Notes: generated by a model from the sequence alone, not told the origin. A stretch of 64,000 nucleotides of DNA from Yinghuangia sp035454725 (GCF_051388935.1 NZ_JBPKBI010000010.1:202733-266732), one strand, 5' to 3'. Counted from the stretch's first letter, positions 42,402 through 51,043 are shown. A program made the numbers and translations.

Positions 42402-43589
42402 TCAGCCCGTCCACCGCGTCAGCAGTGCCGCGCCCGCCTCGTAGCCGCCCACGTTGGTCACCGCGGCCACCTCGGCGCCGTGGACCTGGCGTTCGCCGGC
42501 CTCGCCGCGGAGTTGGCGCACGGCCTCCGCCGTGTGGCCGAACGCGGCGTGCAGCCGGCCGCCGGAGAGCTGCCCGCCCCAGGTGTTGAGCGGGAGTTCG
42601 CCGCCGAGGGCGATGCGGGTGCCGCCCTCGACGAACGCCGCGCCTTCGCCGGGTTTGCAGAAGCCCATGGCTTCGAGCCACCAGATCACCTCGATGGTGA
42701 AGCCGTCGTAGAGCTGGGCGACGTCCACGTCCCGCGGGCGCAGGCCCGTGCGGTTCCACAGTGCCTCGGCGGTGGCGTGGCCGACCCGGGTCATGTCCTC
42801 CCACTGGTCCCAGGACGGCCGCCCGTCGACGACGCCGGCCATGGCCTCGACGGCGACCGGGGCGCGCAGGTCGGCTGCCGTTTGGGCGGCGGAGACGACG
42901 ATCGCGGTGGAGCCGTCGGCGGGCACGTCGCAGTCGTAGAGGCAGATCGGGGTGGAGATCATGCGCGCCGCGAGGTAGTCCTCCACCGTGAGCGGCGTGC
43001 GGTAGACGGCGTCGGGGTTGAGTGCGGCGTGGGCGCGCTGGGTGACCGGAATCCACGCGAGTTGTTCGCGGGTCGCGCCGTGGTCGTGCATGTAGCGGGC
43101 GGCGTACGGGGCGATCTGGCACACCGGGGACAGCGCGCCGACGGGGAGCAGCCACGCGAGCGGGCCTTCGGCTCCGGGATTGACCGACCCGTACGCGGGG
43201 CGCCCTCCGGCGTTGCGCGCGGCGCTGCCCTCCTTGACCGTGCGCCACACGACCACGTGTCGGGCCTGACCGGTGGCCACCGCCTGCACGGCGCCGTAGA
43301 ACGGCAGACTCATGCCCTCGACCTGGCCCTGTCGCCACGTGGTGGTGATGCGCAGGGCGTCCTGGATCTCGTAGAGGTTGCCGTTGGCGTACCCGGGCAG
43401 ATTGGCCTTCCCGCCGCCTGGGAACATCGCCAGGCCGTCGATGTCGTCGACGGTCAGTCCCGCGTCGGCGATCGCGGCGAGGACGGCGTCGAGGGTGAGT
43501 TGGAAGCCGGAACGGTCGATCTGCCGGCCGATCGCGGAATGGCCGATGCCGGAGATGACGGCACGGTGCTCGGGCCGGTGCGCCGTCAC
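42402..43589 (-). CDS. thiolase-like lipid-transfer/retro-aldolase protein (Ltp2-like)
   Basis: A 395-residue thiolase-superfamily protein. The position of the reactive N-terminal Cys is not conserved: the equivalent strand reads VEGMSLPFYGAVQAVA. It retains AQLYDGFTIEVIWWLEAMGF and GGQLSGGRLHAAFGHTAEAV, with the C-terminal His but no GHPxG. This is the SCP-x/Ltp2 type. Ltp2 with a DUF35 partner is a known retro-aldolase in steroid side-chain breakdown. Its GTG start overlaps the stop of the DUF35 gene, which is that kind of partner, so a complex is expected. Confidence 0.82.
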   Translation of the reverse strand: MTAHRPEHRAVISGIGHSAIGRQIDRSGFQLTLDAVLAAIADAGLTVDDIDGLAMFPGGGKANLPGYANGNLYEIQDALRITTTWRQGQVEGMSLPFYGAVQAVATGQARHVVVWRTVKEGSAARNAGGRPAYGSVNPGAEGPLAWLLPVGALSPVCQIAPYAARYMHDHGATREQLAWIPVTQRAHAALNPDAVYRTPLTVEDYLAARMISTPICLYDCDVPADGSTAIVVSAAQTAADLRAPVAVEAMAGVVDGRPSWDQWEDMTRVGHATAEALWNRTGLRPRDVDVAQLYDGFTIEVIWWLEAMGFCKPGEGAAFVEGGTRIALGGELPLNTWGGQLSGGRLHAAFGHTAEAVRQLRGEAGERQVHGAEVAAVTNVGGYEAGAALLTRWTG

Positions 43590-44005
43590 GCGTCACCGCC
43601 CGCGGCGACGAAGCTGGGGACGGCGAATCCGCCCGGCCCGGGCTCGAATCCGACGTCGACCCGCATCCCGATGGACGCCTCCTCCGGCGCGCAGCCGCGC
43701 AGCCGACCGAGCACCCGTACGCCCGGGTGGTCGGGGAACTCGGCCAGGACCAGGGCGTACGGCACTTCGAGGCCGGGCAGCCAGCGCTGGTGGTTGACCG
43801 TCAGGCTGTAGACCCGCCCCGGCCCGGTGACCTCCGCGTACTCGATGTGCCGCCCGCGACACATGCGGCAGATCCCGTAGTGCGGAAACGACTCGGCTCC
43901 GCAGTCGGCGCAGCGCTCGACCAGCAGGCGGCCCTCGGCCGCCGCCGCCCAGAACGCCTCGCTCTCCTCGGTGACCACGGGCGGAATCCCCACGGTGGCG
44001 TCCAT
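43586..44005 (-). CDS. DUF35 OB-fold protein with zinc ribbon
   Basis: A 139-residue DUF35 protein. The N-terminal rubredoxin-like zinc ribbon has Cys32/Cys35 and Cys46/Cys49 (RCADCGAESF, ICRMCRG). The OB-fold follows (GRVYSLTVNHQRWLPG, YALVLAEFPDHPGVRVLG). DUF35 proteins partner thiolase-like enzymes and carry or position acyl-CoA substrates. ATG 44005 follows AAGGGGAGG. It is the first gene of a two-gene unit with the Ltp2-like protein, coupled by GTGA, and is divergent from the luciferase-like gene. Confidence 0.9.
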   Translation of the reverse strand: MDATVGIPPVVTEESEAFWAAAAEGRLLVERCADCGAESFPHYGICRMCRGRHIEYAEVTGPGRVYSLTVNHQRWLPGLEVPYALVLAEFPDHPGVRVLGRLRGCAPEEASIGMRVDVGFEPGPGGFAVPSFVAAGGDA

Positions 44006-44191
44006 ACCTCCCCTTATCGCTTGGCACCGGCGGCACGGCGCCGGACAGCTGCCCGACACCGAGCTTGGTACTCCGACGACCGGGGTCGCGCCACCGTGGG
44101 GACCGGCATCTCCGGCGAGAGGTCCGGTCCGCAGCCCGGCGGGCGGCAGACCGGTGATGCCAGGTTGCACCGTTTACGCGCTACCCGAAGA

Positions 44192-44207
44192 AAGTGTACG
44201 CTCACTT
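44192..44207. promoter_or_regulatory. regulon palindrome 10, between DUF35 and luciferase-like genes
   Basis: AAGTGTACGCTCACTT, in the 330-bp divergent region that otherwise holds no gene. It is the exact reverse complement of the core at 12340-12355. Position suits control of both units. Confidence 0.75.
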
Positions 44208-44335
44208 TCTATCGTCCGCCAAGGGTCGCAGACCGCGGAGCCGCCCACGACGCGACGACGCGGGAGTCGGGGCGGATGTTCCGAGCCGAGCCGCCGACGT
44301 CCGCCCCTCGTCCGGTTACTTGCCAAGGAGCCCCG

Positions 44336-45292
44336 GTGCCTGACGAATCCATCATCTTCGGAGCCGCCGCCCTCCCGGAACCCGACCGCGCGTGGTTGGC
44401 CGCGGTCGAACGCCTCCCGATCGCGTCGGTCTGGCAGGGCGGCCACGTCCTGCCCCGCCAGGCGAGTGGTGAGGCCGTCACCCGCCTGTCCTTGATGACG
44501 GCGTGGACCGAGCGGGTACGGGTGGGCACCGCGGTGCTGATGCTGCCGCTCTACCACCCGGTACTGGCGGCCAAGCAGCTCGCCGACCTGGACGCCTGGT
44601 CCGGCGGCCGCGTGTCGGTCGGCGTCGGGGTGGGCGGCGAGTTCCCGCACGAGTTCGAGGCCATGGGCGTTCCCGTCCGTGAACGCGGCGCCCGCACCGA
44701 CGAGGCGATGACCGTGCTGCGCGCGCTCTGGCAGCGCGAACCGGTCACCCACCACGGCAGGTTCTTCGACCTGGACAAGGTGGAGCTGCACCCCGTCGCA
44801 CCACCCGGCGCCGACCCCTCACCCGGCCGGGCCGGCGGCCCCCCGCTGCTGGTGTCCGGGCGCAAGGAGCCCGCGATGCGCCGCGCGGCCCGCCTCGGCG
44901 ACGGGTGGATGCCCTACCTGCTCTCGCCCAACGCGTACGCCCGCTCGGTGCGCACCATCCGCGACGAGGCCGACACGGCGGGACGCGACCTGGCCGGATT
45001 CGAGTGGGCGCTGTACCTGTACTGCTCCGTACGCCGGGACGGCGACCGGGCGCGGGACGAGGTCGCGGCGTTCCTCGGCGGCGCGTACGGCGGCAAGCCC
45101 GACGCCATGCTCCAGCGCATCGCCCCGGCCGGCACCCCCGAGGAAGTCGCCGCGCGGATCCAGGAGTACGTCGACGCCGGGGCCCGGCACGTGATCATCT
45201 CCCCGGCGGCGCACGACGACACCCTCGGAATCGTGCGGCTCGCCGCCGAGGAAGTCCTGCCCCGACTGTCCGTCCCGGCCGAGAAGCGGTGA
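44336..45292 (+). CDS. luciferase-like (LLM class) F420- or flavin-dependent oxidoreductase
   Basis: A 318-residue bacterial-luciferase-fold protein. ERVRVGTAVLMLPLYHPVLA, then SGGRVSVGVGVGGEFPHEF and PPLLVSGRKEPAMRRAARLG, follow the pattern of LLM proteins that use F420 or FMN. Cofactor cannot be settled by eye. GTG 44336 follows AAGGAG. It heads a unit with the CoA-transferase, whose start overlaps its stop. It could act as a Baeyer-Villiger-type monooxygenase or an F420-dependent dehydrogenase. Confidence 0.88.
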   Translation: MPDESIIFGAAALPEPDRAWLAAVERLPIASVWQGGHVLPRQASGEAVTRLSLMTAWTERVRVGTAVLMLPLYHPVLAAKQLADLDAWSGGRVSVGVGVGGEFPHEFEAMGVPVRERGARTDEAMTVLRALWQREPVTHHGRFFDLDKVELHPVAPPGADPSPGRAGGPPLLVSGRKEPAMRRAARLGDGWMPYLLSPNAYARSVRTIRDEADTAGRDLAGFEWALYLYCSVRRDGDRARDEVAAFLGGAYGGKPDAMLQRIAPAGTPEEVAARIQEYVDAGARHVIISPAAHDDTLGIVRLAAEEVLPRLSVPAEKR

Positions 45293-47601
45293 CCCCCGTG
45301 AGCAACCAGACCGAATCGGCCGGAAACAGCCTCCCGTGCGCCGGAGTGACAGTGGTCGAGGTCGCCGTCGGCGTCAGCGACCTCGGGCTCGGCATGGCCG
45401 GCGGCGTCCCCGGCATGATGCTCGCCGACCTGGGCGCCGACGTCATGCGGATCGTCGGCACCGAGCCGGTGCCGATCGACGCGGCCGTGGCCTGGGGCCG
45501 CGCCTGGCACCGGGACAAGCGCATCGTCCGGACCGACGACCCCGACGAGATCCGCCGCCTCCTCGCCGGTGCCGACGCCGCACTGGTCTACGGTCCCGAG
45601 GAACTGGTCGAGCAGCGCGGCCTCGGCCAACGCGACCTCGCCGACGCCGTGCCAGGCCTTGTGTACGCCCGTTGCCGACCCAGCCGGACATCGCACGGCA
45701 CGGTCGAGGACTACGCCCTACTCGTCGAGGCGAACGCCGGATTCTGCACCCAACTCGCCGGGCACCGCCCCGGCCCGATCTTCGTCAACGTCCACGCATC
45801 CGACAGCGGCGCGGCCCTCCTGCTCACCGCGTCCGTGCTCGGCCTGCTGCGCCGCCGCGCCCTGACCGGACGCCACGGCTGGGCCGAAACCTCTCTCTAC
45901 GACGGCCTGTTGGCCCCGCTCGGCTGCATGATCGGCCGCTCCGAGCGGGCCGCCCCACCGATCGAGGACTACTGGGCCAAGGGCTCGTACTTCCCCAACT
46001 TCCTGTACCGCTGCGCCGACGACGAACTGATCCAGGTCTGGTTCGGCGGCAAGGGCATGTACGCCAAGCTGATCGAGGTGCTGGGCGACGAACCGAGCAC
46101 CGAGGGCTACTACACGGACCAGGTCACCGGAGCACTCAACGCCCGCGCCCGGCGGTGGAAATCGTTCTTCGCCGCCGACCCCCGCGACGACTGGATCACC
46201 CGGCTGCGGCAGGCGGGCGTGGCCTGCGAACCGGTCCTGGCCCCCGGAGAAGCCCTCGCCGAGCCGCACCTGGCCGAGATCGGCCTCGCCGTCCCGCGCG
46301 AGGAATGCGGCCACCATGACGTCGTGGTCGGCACCCCTGTGTCGGTACACCCCCGCCAGGTGGCCGATCCTCCACACGTCCCCACGGCCGAACAAGTCGA
46401 TGGAATCGACGACTTGCTGCTGTGCGGCGTGCGCGTCCTGGACCTGTCCGCGTTCGTCGCCGGGCCACTCGCAGCCCAAGTGCTCGCCGACATGGGCGCC
46501 GACGTCATCAAAGTCGAGCCCCCCGAAGGCGAGGCGATGCGCGCCGCCGCGTACGCCGTCGCCGCGTGCCAGCGCGGCAAACGCAGCCTCGCCCTCGATC
46601 TCACCGCACCCGAGTCACGCCCGGTCGTCGAACGGCTGATCCGATGGGCCGACGTCGTGGTGCACAACTTCCGCGTCGGCGTGGCCGAACGTCTCGGCGT
46701 GGACGAGGCGACCGTGGCCGCCCTCAACCCCCATGCCGTGTACTGTCACGCCAGCGCGTTCGGAACCACCGGCCCCCGCGCCAAGCTCCCCGGCAACGAC
46801 GCGCTGATGCAGGCCGTCACCGGCCTGGAACGCGCTGTCGGCGGACCCGGCAACGACCCCATCGGGCCCACCTGGATCCCGATCGACATGACCGGCGGCT
46901 GGGTGTCCGCCGTCGGCATACTGGCCGGCTTGTACGCTCGCGCGACCACCGGCCGAGGTCAACACGTGACCACGAGCCTCCTCGGCGCCGGCATGCTGCT
47001 GGCCGGCGGCGTCCACCAGCGCGACGGCAAGCTCGTCCACGGCCCCGAACTCGATCCGCAGCAAACCGGATTCGGCCCGGGTTACCGCATCTACCGTGCC
47101 GGCGACGACAATTGGTTCGCTCTCGTCCTACCCGACCACGATGCGTGGGCAAGACTGCGCGCATTGCCCGGGATCCACGAACTCCCGGACAGTTACGCCC
47201 CGTTGCGCGGTGGCGCCGCCGATACCGAGGCACGGCGGGCGGAAGCCGTCCTGGAGGCGGCGTTCGCCGCCGAACCCGCCGACACGTGGGTCACGCGCCT
47301 GCGCGGCGCCGGGCTCCTTGCCGAGCCGATCGAACCACTCGACCGCGACGCCTTCCGCCGACGTGTCCTCGACGATCCGGTCAACCGCCGGCTCGGCAGA
47401 GTCGTCGCGTACGAAGCCTTCGACTGGGGGCGATTCGAACAACTCGGCCGGCTCCTCAACTGGGGCCCGACCCCACCCGGCGCCCTGAACCTGGCACTGC
47501 CGGGAATCGGCGGGCACACGATCCGCATCCTTGAGGAACTCGGCTTCAGCGCCGAGGAGATCGATGCCCTGCTCGCCGCCAAGGTTGCACGTCAGCTGTG
47601 A
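45289..47601 (+). CDS. double-domain family III CoA-transferase (CaiB/BaiF)
   Basis: A 770-residue protein made of two CaiB/BaiF-type halves. The first (about 10-375) contains GMMLADLGADVMRI and EDYALLVEANAG; the second (about 380-770) contains VLDLSAFVAGPLAAQVLADM and LPGNDALMQAVTGLERA, with Asp in the expected catalytic region of each half. Single-domain enzymes of about 400 residues work as interlocked dimers, so this is an internal fusion. GTG at 45289 overlaps the previous stop; GTG 45298 is an alternative. It probably activates the pathway acid using a CoA donor. Its 3' end is duplicated in the assembly. Confidence 0.9.
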   Translation: MTPVSNQTESAGNSLPCAGVTVVEVAVGVSDLGLGMAGGVPGMMLADLGADVMRIVGTEPVPIDAAVAWGRAWHRDKRIVRTDDPDEIRRLLAGADAALVYGPEELVEQRGLGQRDLADAVPGLVYARCRPSRTSHGTVEDYALLVEANAGFCTQLAGHRPGPIFVNVHASDSGAALLLTASVLGLLRRRALTGRHGWAETSLYDGLLAPLGCMIGRSERAAPPIEDYWAKGSYFPNFLYRCADDELIQVWFGGKGMYAKLIEVLGDEPSTEGYYTDQVTGALNARARRWKSFFAADPRDDWITRLRQAGVACEPVLAPGEALAEPHLAEIGLAVPREECGHHDVVVGTPVSVHPRQVADPPHVPTAEQVDGIDDLLLCGVRVLDLSAFVAGPLAAQVLADMGADVIKVEPPEGEAMRAAAYAVAACQRGKRSLALDLTAPESRPVVERLIRWADVVVHNFRVGVAERLGVDEATVAALNPHAVYCHASAFGTTGPRAKLPGNDALMQAVTGLERAVGGPGNDPIGPTWIPIDMTGGWVSAVGILAGLYARATTGRGQHVTTSLLGAGMLLAGGVHQRDGKLVHGPELDPQQTGFGPGYRIYRAGDDNWFALVLPDHDAWARLRALPGIHELPDSYAPLRGGAADTEARRAEAVLEAAFAAEPADTWVTRLRGAGLLAEPIEPLDRDAFRRRVLDDPVNRRLGRVVAYEAFDWGRFEQLGRLLNWGPTPPGALNLALPGIGGHTIRILEELGFSAEEIDALLAAKVARQL

Positions 47602-47746
47602 GCCGGGAGGCGGGGGGGGGGGATGNACTGCCGGGAATCGGCGGGCACACGATCCGCATCCTTGAGGAACTCGGCTTCAGCGCCGAGGAGATCGATGCCC
47701 TGCTCGCCGCCAAGGTTGCACGTCAGCTGTGAGCCGGGAGGCGGGG
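47496..47746. other. assembly scar: 120-bp duplication around a poly-G run and an N
   Basis: Bases 47496-47615, including the end of the CoA-transferase gene, recur at 47627-47746. Between them are G runs and an N at 47626. As at 29468-29672, this looks like unmerged contig ends. The true gene has one end, and the terminator follows it directly. Confidence 0.85.
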
Positions 47747-47781
47747 ACGGCAAGCGCCGGCAGTCGGTGCTTGCCGTCCCC
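47743..47781 (+). terminator. terminator after the CoA-transferase gene
   Basis: A perfect 13-bp inverted repeat (47743-47755 and 47769-47781). The rest of the stretch to 47986 shows no gene on either strand. Confidence 0.75.
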
Positions 47782-47986
47782 CGACTGTCTTCCTGAGCGT
47801 GGGCGGGCCTCACGCATCACCGGCCCGGGCGTCCGCAGGAAGCCGACGACGCCGCTGGGTGCTCTGCGCGAGAGCCGTGCCCGTCGTTCGTGTACAAGCC
47901 CGCCTGGACGCGGCGTCGCGGGAGGCCCGGCCTCGGCGGGGCCGGTCGTCCGCGTACCGGCCCGCCCAAGCAGGCCCGGGGGAGTG

Positions 47987-49177
47987 TCAGGTGGTCGCCC
48001 GGTCCGGGATCCCGAGAAACTTCGCTGTGTTGCCGCGCAACACCTTGCGGGCGACGACGGCATCGCAGTCGTCGAGCCGGGGGATGTAGTCGGCGGGTTC
48101 GCGCAGCCCTTCGGGGTGGGGATAGTCGGAGCCGAAGAGCACATGGTCGGGGCCGAGGGCGTCGATGAGGTCGATGACGTCGTCCTCGGGGAAGGGGCAG
48201 ACCCACAGGTGCTCGGCGAGCATCTCGCTGGGCCGGGCCGGGAGTTCGCCGCCGATCTTGGGCCCGCGCCGTCCCAGCGCAGCCGCCTTGTCGACGGTCT
48301 TGAGCAGCGGCCTGAGCCAGGTGCTGCCGTTCTCGATCGAGACGACCTTGATGCGGGGGTGGCGCCCGAACAGGTTGTGCAGGGTGAGTGCGGTCAAGGT
48401 GTCGATGATCGGACGCTCGGTGTTGCACAACGCCCATTGCAGCGGCGACTGCCGGTGCGACGGGTTGGCCGCGTCCTCCGACCACAGGCTGCCGTAGAAC
48501 CGGTTGTAGCCGCTGTTGGAGACGTGGAAGACGACGCCGACTCCGGCCTCGGCAGCCATGGCCCAGAAGGGGTCGAAGTCGGGGTGGGCGGGGGAGTGGC
48601 CGCCGATCGGCCCGGGGCGCAGGTGCACCAGCCGGGCGCCGGCGTCGATGACGCGCCGCAGCTCGGCGACGCCGTGGTCGAGGTCGAGGAGCGACAGCAT
48701 CGGCACCGCGAACAGGCGTCCGTCGGCCGCGTAACCCCAGTCCTCCTCCAGCCAGCGGTTGAACGCGCGCAGCGCGGCGTACGTCAACTCGACATCCCCG
48801 GCCAGGTCTTCCTCGACGGCGACGCCCAGCGTGGGCAGCATGACGCTGGCTTCGACACCCTGCTCGTCCATGAGGGCCAGGCGCGCGGACCGGTCGGTGA
48901 ACTCCGGGTGGTCCCGGGCATTGACGACCTCGCGGTGCGTGAAGCCGTCCGCCACCCCGCCCACGAACAGCCCCTGGAGAGCGCCGGGGGCCGAGGCGTA
49001 GTCGCCGGGCATGACACTCATGAACGTACGCCGGTCACCGACGTAGACCCGCCCCAGACCGTCGCCGCTACGGTCCACTCTGACGGTGGCGTCGCGGTGA
49101 CGGGCTTCGATGTGGCGCGAGAAGCAGTCGTCCGGCTCGTAGTAGTGGCTGTCGGCATCGATCAGGCGGTATTCCAC
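47987..49177 (-). CDS. amidohydrolase-2 family metal-dependent hydrolase/decarboxylase
   Basis: A 396-residue fourth paralogue of this type. Metal-site features are LIDADSHYYEPDDCF, VVFHVSNSGYNRFYG and LFGSDYPHPEGL. It is the most divergent of the four. The start is GTG at 49177, eight bases after GGAGG; a GTG at 49186 overlaps that Shine-Dalgarno and is less likely. Palindrome 11 lies 33 bp upstream. Convergent with the CoA-transferase gene across the terminator. Confidence 0.9.
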   Translation of the reverse strand: MEYRLIDADSHYYEPDDCFSRHIEARHRDATVRVDRSGDGLGRVYVGDRRTFMSVMPGDYASAPGALQGLFVGGVADGFTHREVVNARDHPEFTDRSARLALMDEQGVEASVMLPTLGVAVEEDLAGDVELTYAALRAFNRWLEEDWGYAADGRLFAVPMLSLLDLDHGVAELRRVIDAGARLVHLRPGPIGGHSPAHPDFDPFWAMAAEAGVGVVFHVSNSGYNRFYGSLWSEDAANPSHRQSPLQWALCNTERPIIDTLTALTLHNLFGRHPRIKVVSIENGSTWLRPLLKTVDKAAALGRRGPKIGGELPARPSEMLAEHLWVCPFPEDDVIDLIDALGPDHVLFGSDYPHPEGLREPADYIPRLDDCDAVVARKVLRGNTAKFLGIPDRATT

Positions 49178-49209
49178 GCCGACCACCTCCGGGCGGGAAG
49201 GAAAAGCTT

Positions 49210-49225
49210 AAGTAAGTGATTACTT
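49210..49225 (-). promoter_or_regulatory. regulon palindrome 11, before amidohydrolase 49177
   Basis: AAGTAAGTGATTACTT within an AT-rich run. On the minus strand a TAAATA-type box directly precedes it. It matches the shared pattern with two changes. Confidence 0.7.
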
Positions 49226-49424
49226 ATTTATGAATCTCCCATCTACGGCTCCGCGTTGTCAAGTCCGGTCGGGCCTCACCCCGGGGGATGGTTGTGTTCG
49301 CACGACACTGCGGGGAACCACGAGGGCGGCCGGCTTTCGCGGCGATGCCGACCGGTGGAATGCGCCCGCGCTTCGCAGGCGGGCAGGGTTCCGCGTCGGG
49401 GCAGCGCAGGGGCCCGACGCTTGA

Positions 49425-49440
49425 TAGTGAACGCTTGCTT
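49425..49440 (+). promoter_or_regulatory. regulon palindrome 12 (weaker), before the DoxX-like gene
   Basis: TAGTGAACGCTTGCTT, about 125 bp upstream of the DoxX-like start, in an otherwise gene-free 330-bp stretch. It departs from the shared pattern at three positions and is the least certain of the set. Confidence 0.45.
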
Positions 49441-49564
49441 TGCTGTCGCGGCCGTCACTATGGTGCGGTACCAGCCGAAGGATCTCGGCGATGTGCAGCG
49501 GACCAAGACCCATCGGCCTCGCCCGGGAAGTTCGTCCAGTCCCTTGCCCCAGGAGGTGCGGGCC

Positions 49565-50074
49565 GTGCACGCCATTGACACGACACTGCTGATCATCAGA
49601 TTGACCGTGGGCCTCACCATGGTCGCCCACGGCTGGAACCACGCCTTCGGAGGCGGCAAACTGGCCGGGACAGCCGGCTGGTTCGAAGGCCTCGGCCTGC
49701 GCCCCGGCCGGATACACGCGCTGATGAGCGTCCTGGTCGAGGTCGGCTGCGGTGTCGCCTTCGCCGCCGGCTTCCTGACACCCGCCGCCGCGGGCGCCCT
49801 GCTCGGCACCATGATCGTCGCAGGGGTGATCGAGCACCGCACCCACGGCTTCTTCGTCTTCCGGAACGGCTACGAGTACGTCCTGCTGATCGGCCTCGTT
49901 CTGATCGCCGTCGCCGTCAGCGGCGGCGGCGCGGCGTCCCTCGACGAGGCCGTCGGCTTCCACCTCGGCGCCTGGGCCGGCCTCGGCACCTGTCTCGGCA
50001 TCGGCATCGGCGGTTCCGCCTTGCTTCTGGGCACGTGCTGGCGCCCCGGGCGCGCGTCGGCGGACAACGACTGA
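49565..50074 (+). CDS. DoxX-family membrane protein
   Basis: A 169-residue integral membrane protein with four predicted helices: LLIIRLTVGLTMVAHGW, VEVGCGVAFAAGFL, YVLLIGLVLIAVAVSG and LGTCLGIGIGGSALLLG. The opening IRLTVGLTMVAHGWNHAFGG is the DoxX signature with the HGxxH-like histidines. The GTG at 49565 has GGAGGT eight bases upstream. DoxX proteins have been linked to thiosulfate:quinone oxidation and to membrane thiol protection. No such role can be fixed here. It is the last gene with a candidate regulon site. Confidence 0.85.
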   Translation: MHAIDTTLLIIRLTVGLTMVAHGWNHAFGGGKLAGTAGWFEGLGLRPGRIHALMSVLVEVGCGVAFAAGFLTPAAAGALLGTMIVAGVIEHRTHGFFVFRNGYEYVLLIGLVLIAVAVSGGGAASLDEAVGFHLGAWAGLGTCLGIGIGGSALLLGTCWRPGRASADND

Positions 50075-50092
50075 CTGTGAGGATGTGGATGG

Positions 50093-50120
50093 CGCCGCCC
50101 ACGCCTGGCCGCGGGCGGCG
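50093..50120 (+). terminator. hairpin terminator after the DoxX-like gene
   Basis: An 8-bp GC-rich inverted repeat (50093-50100 and 50113-50120), 19 bases after the stop codon. Confidence 0.55.
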
Positions 50121-50731
50121 TCTCCCGCCTGTGCAACGCGTCGCCTGCATGTGCTCGTTCCGGAGCTTGTGTCATGCCCTGCTACTTCGTCCCTCGATGT
50201 GCCTCGCGGCGTCCCGGGAAGACGACGGCCGATATCCCCATGTGTGCATCGAGGGCCGGAGGCATATTCGCTCCTCAGGGCTTCCGAAGCGGCCGGGAAT
50301 CGATGCGGTATTCAGTAGAGCACAGCCATGAATGCCAAATAGGCGCGAAGCTTCCGGTAATCCGAATTGCTGATGAGGAACACGCAAGGGCAGGGGTTTC
50401 GCGCGTTCACTGTGACGTTTTTCGTGCGCCTGCTCGCGAGATTCGACGCGGGATCGCGGTATGGCCGGACATCGGCCGCGGATACGCACTCGCACGCGAT
50501 CGAGGCAACTGACGCGACCGCCGCGCCCGGCAGTCTTCCGCGGAACCGAAGCTTCAACCGGGCGGACAGCGCCGCCCGGTGGCTCACGACGCCGGCCGAC
50601 CGGCTCGCAGGCCGCGACCCGGCGGCAAAACCTGTGATGGCGAAGATAGACATTCAGTTGCGTCGTGAGTAGTGTTCCGCGGGTCGCAGGACCCGAATGC
50701 ACAAACGAGCAGGGATGGCGGCTGGGGCGAG
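50121..50731. other. intergenic region with no recognisable gene
   Basis: Frames here are short, carry atypical residue use and match nothing I know. The stretch 50320-50420 is unusually AT-rich for this genome and probably holds a promoter for the small gene at 50732. Confidence 0.5.
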
Positions 50732-51043
50732 ATGGGGCGCGGGCACCAGGACGTGGGCGCGCTCGCGCGCGAGATGGCAGAGATCGCGGGGCGGCTGGCG
50801 TCGGTGGTCAAGGCGATGGACGACCTCGGTTGGACGACCGACTCGTACAGCCGACGCCATCTGCGCGGAGTCGTCGACTCGCTGCGCGGCTGCGCGGCCC
50901 GGATCGCGGCTTCGCAGAACGGCCGAACCCCGGGCGGGGAAGCGGACGCCCCGGCGTCGAACGAGGTCGAGCCGGGAAGCGCGGAGCGTACGGATGTCGC
51001 AAGCGATCCAGACGATGCAAAAAAACTAACGTGGCGAGAGTAG
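50732..51043 (+). CDS. small hypothetical helical protein
   Basis: A 103-residue frame. The N-terminal half (VGALAREMAEIAGRLASVVK, then TDSYSRRHLRGVVDSLRG) is predicted helical and amphipathic; the C-terminal half is acidic and probably disordered. The ATG at 50732 is preceded by GGGGCGAG; a GTG at 50672 in the same frame is an alternative. I do not recognise a family. Small helical proteins of this sort are common near developmental regulators in Streptomyces. Confidence 0.45.
   Translation: MGRGHQDVGALAREMAEIAGRLASVVKAMDDLGWTTDSYSRRHLRGVVDSLRGCAARIAASQNGRTPGGEADAPASNEVEPGSAERTDVASDPDDAKKLTWRE

Noticed and set aside
50312..50653. A 113-codon minus-strand frame in the gene-poor region
   Set aside because: No recognisable domain or Shine-Dalgarno and it overlaps the AT-rich promoter-like tract of the next gene.
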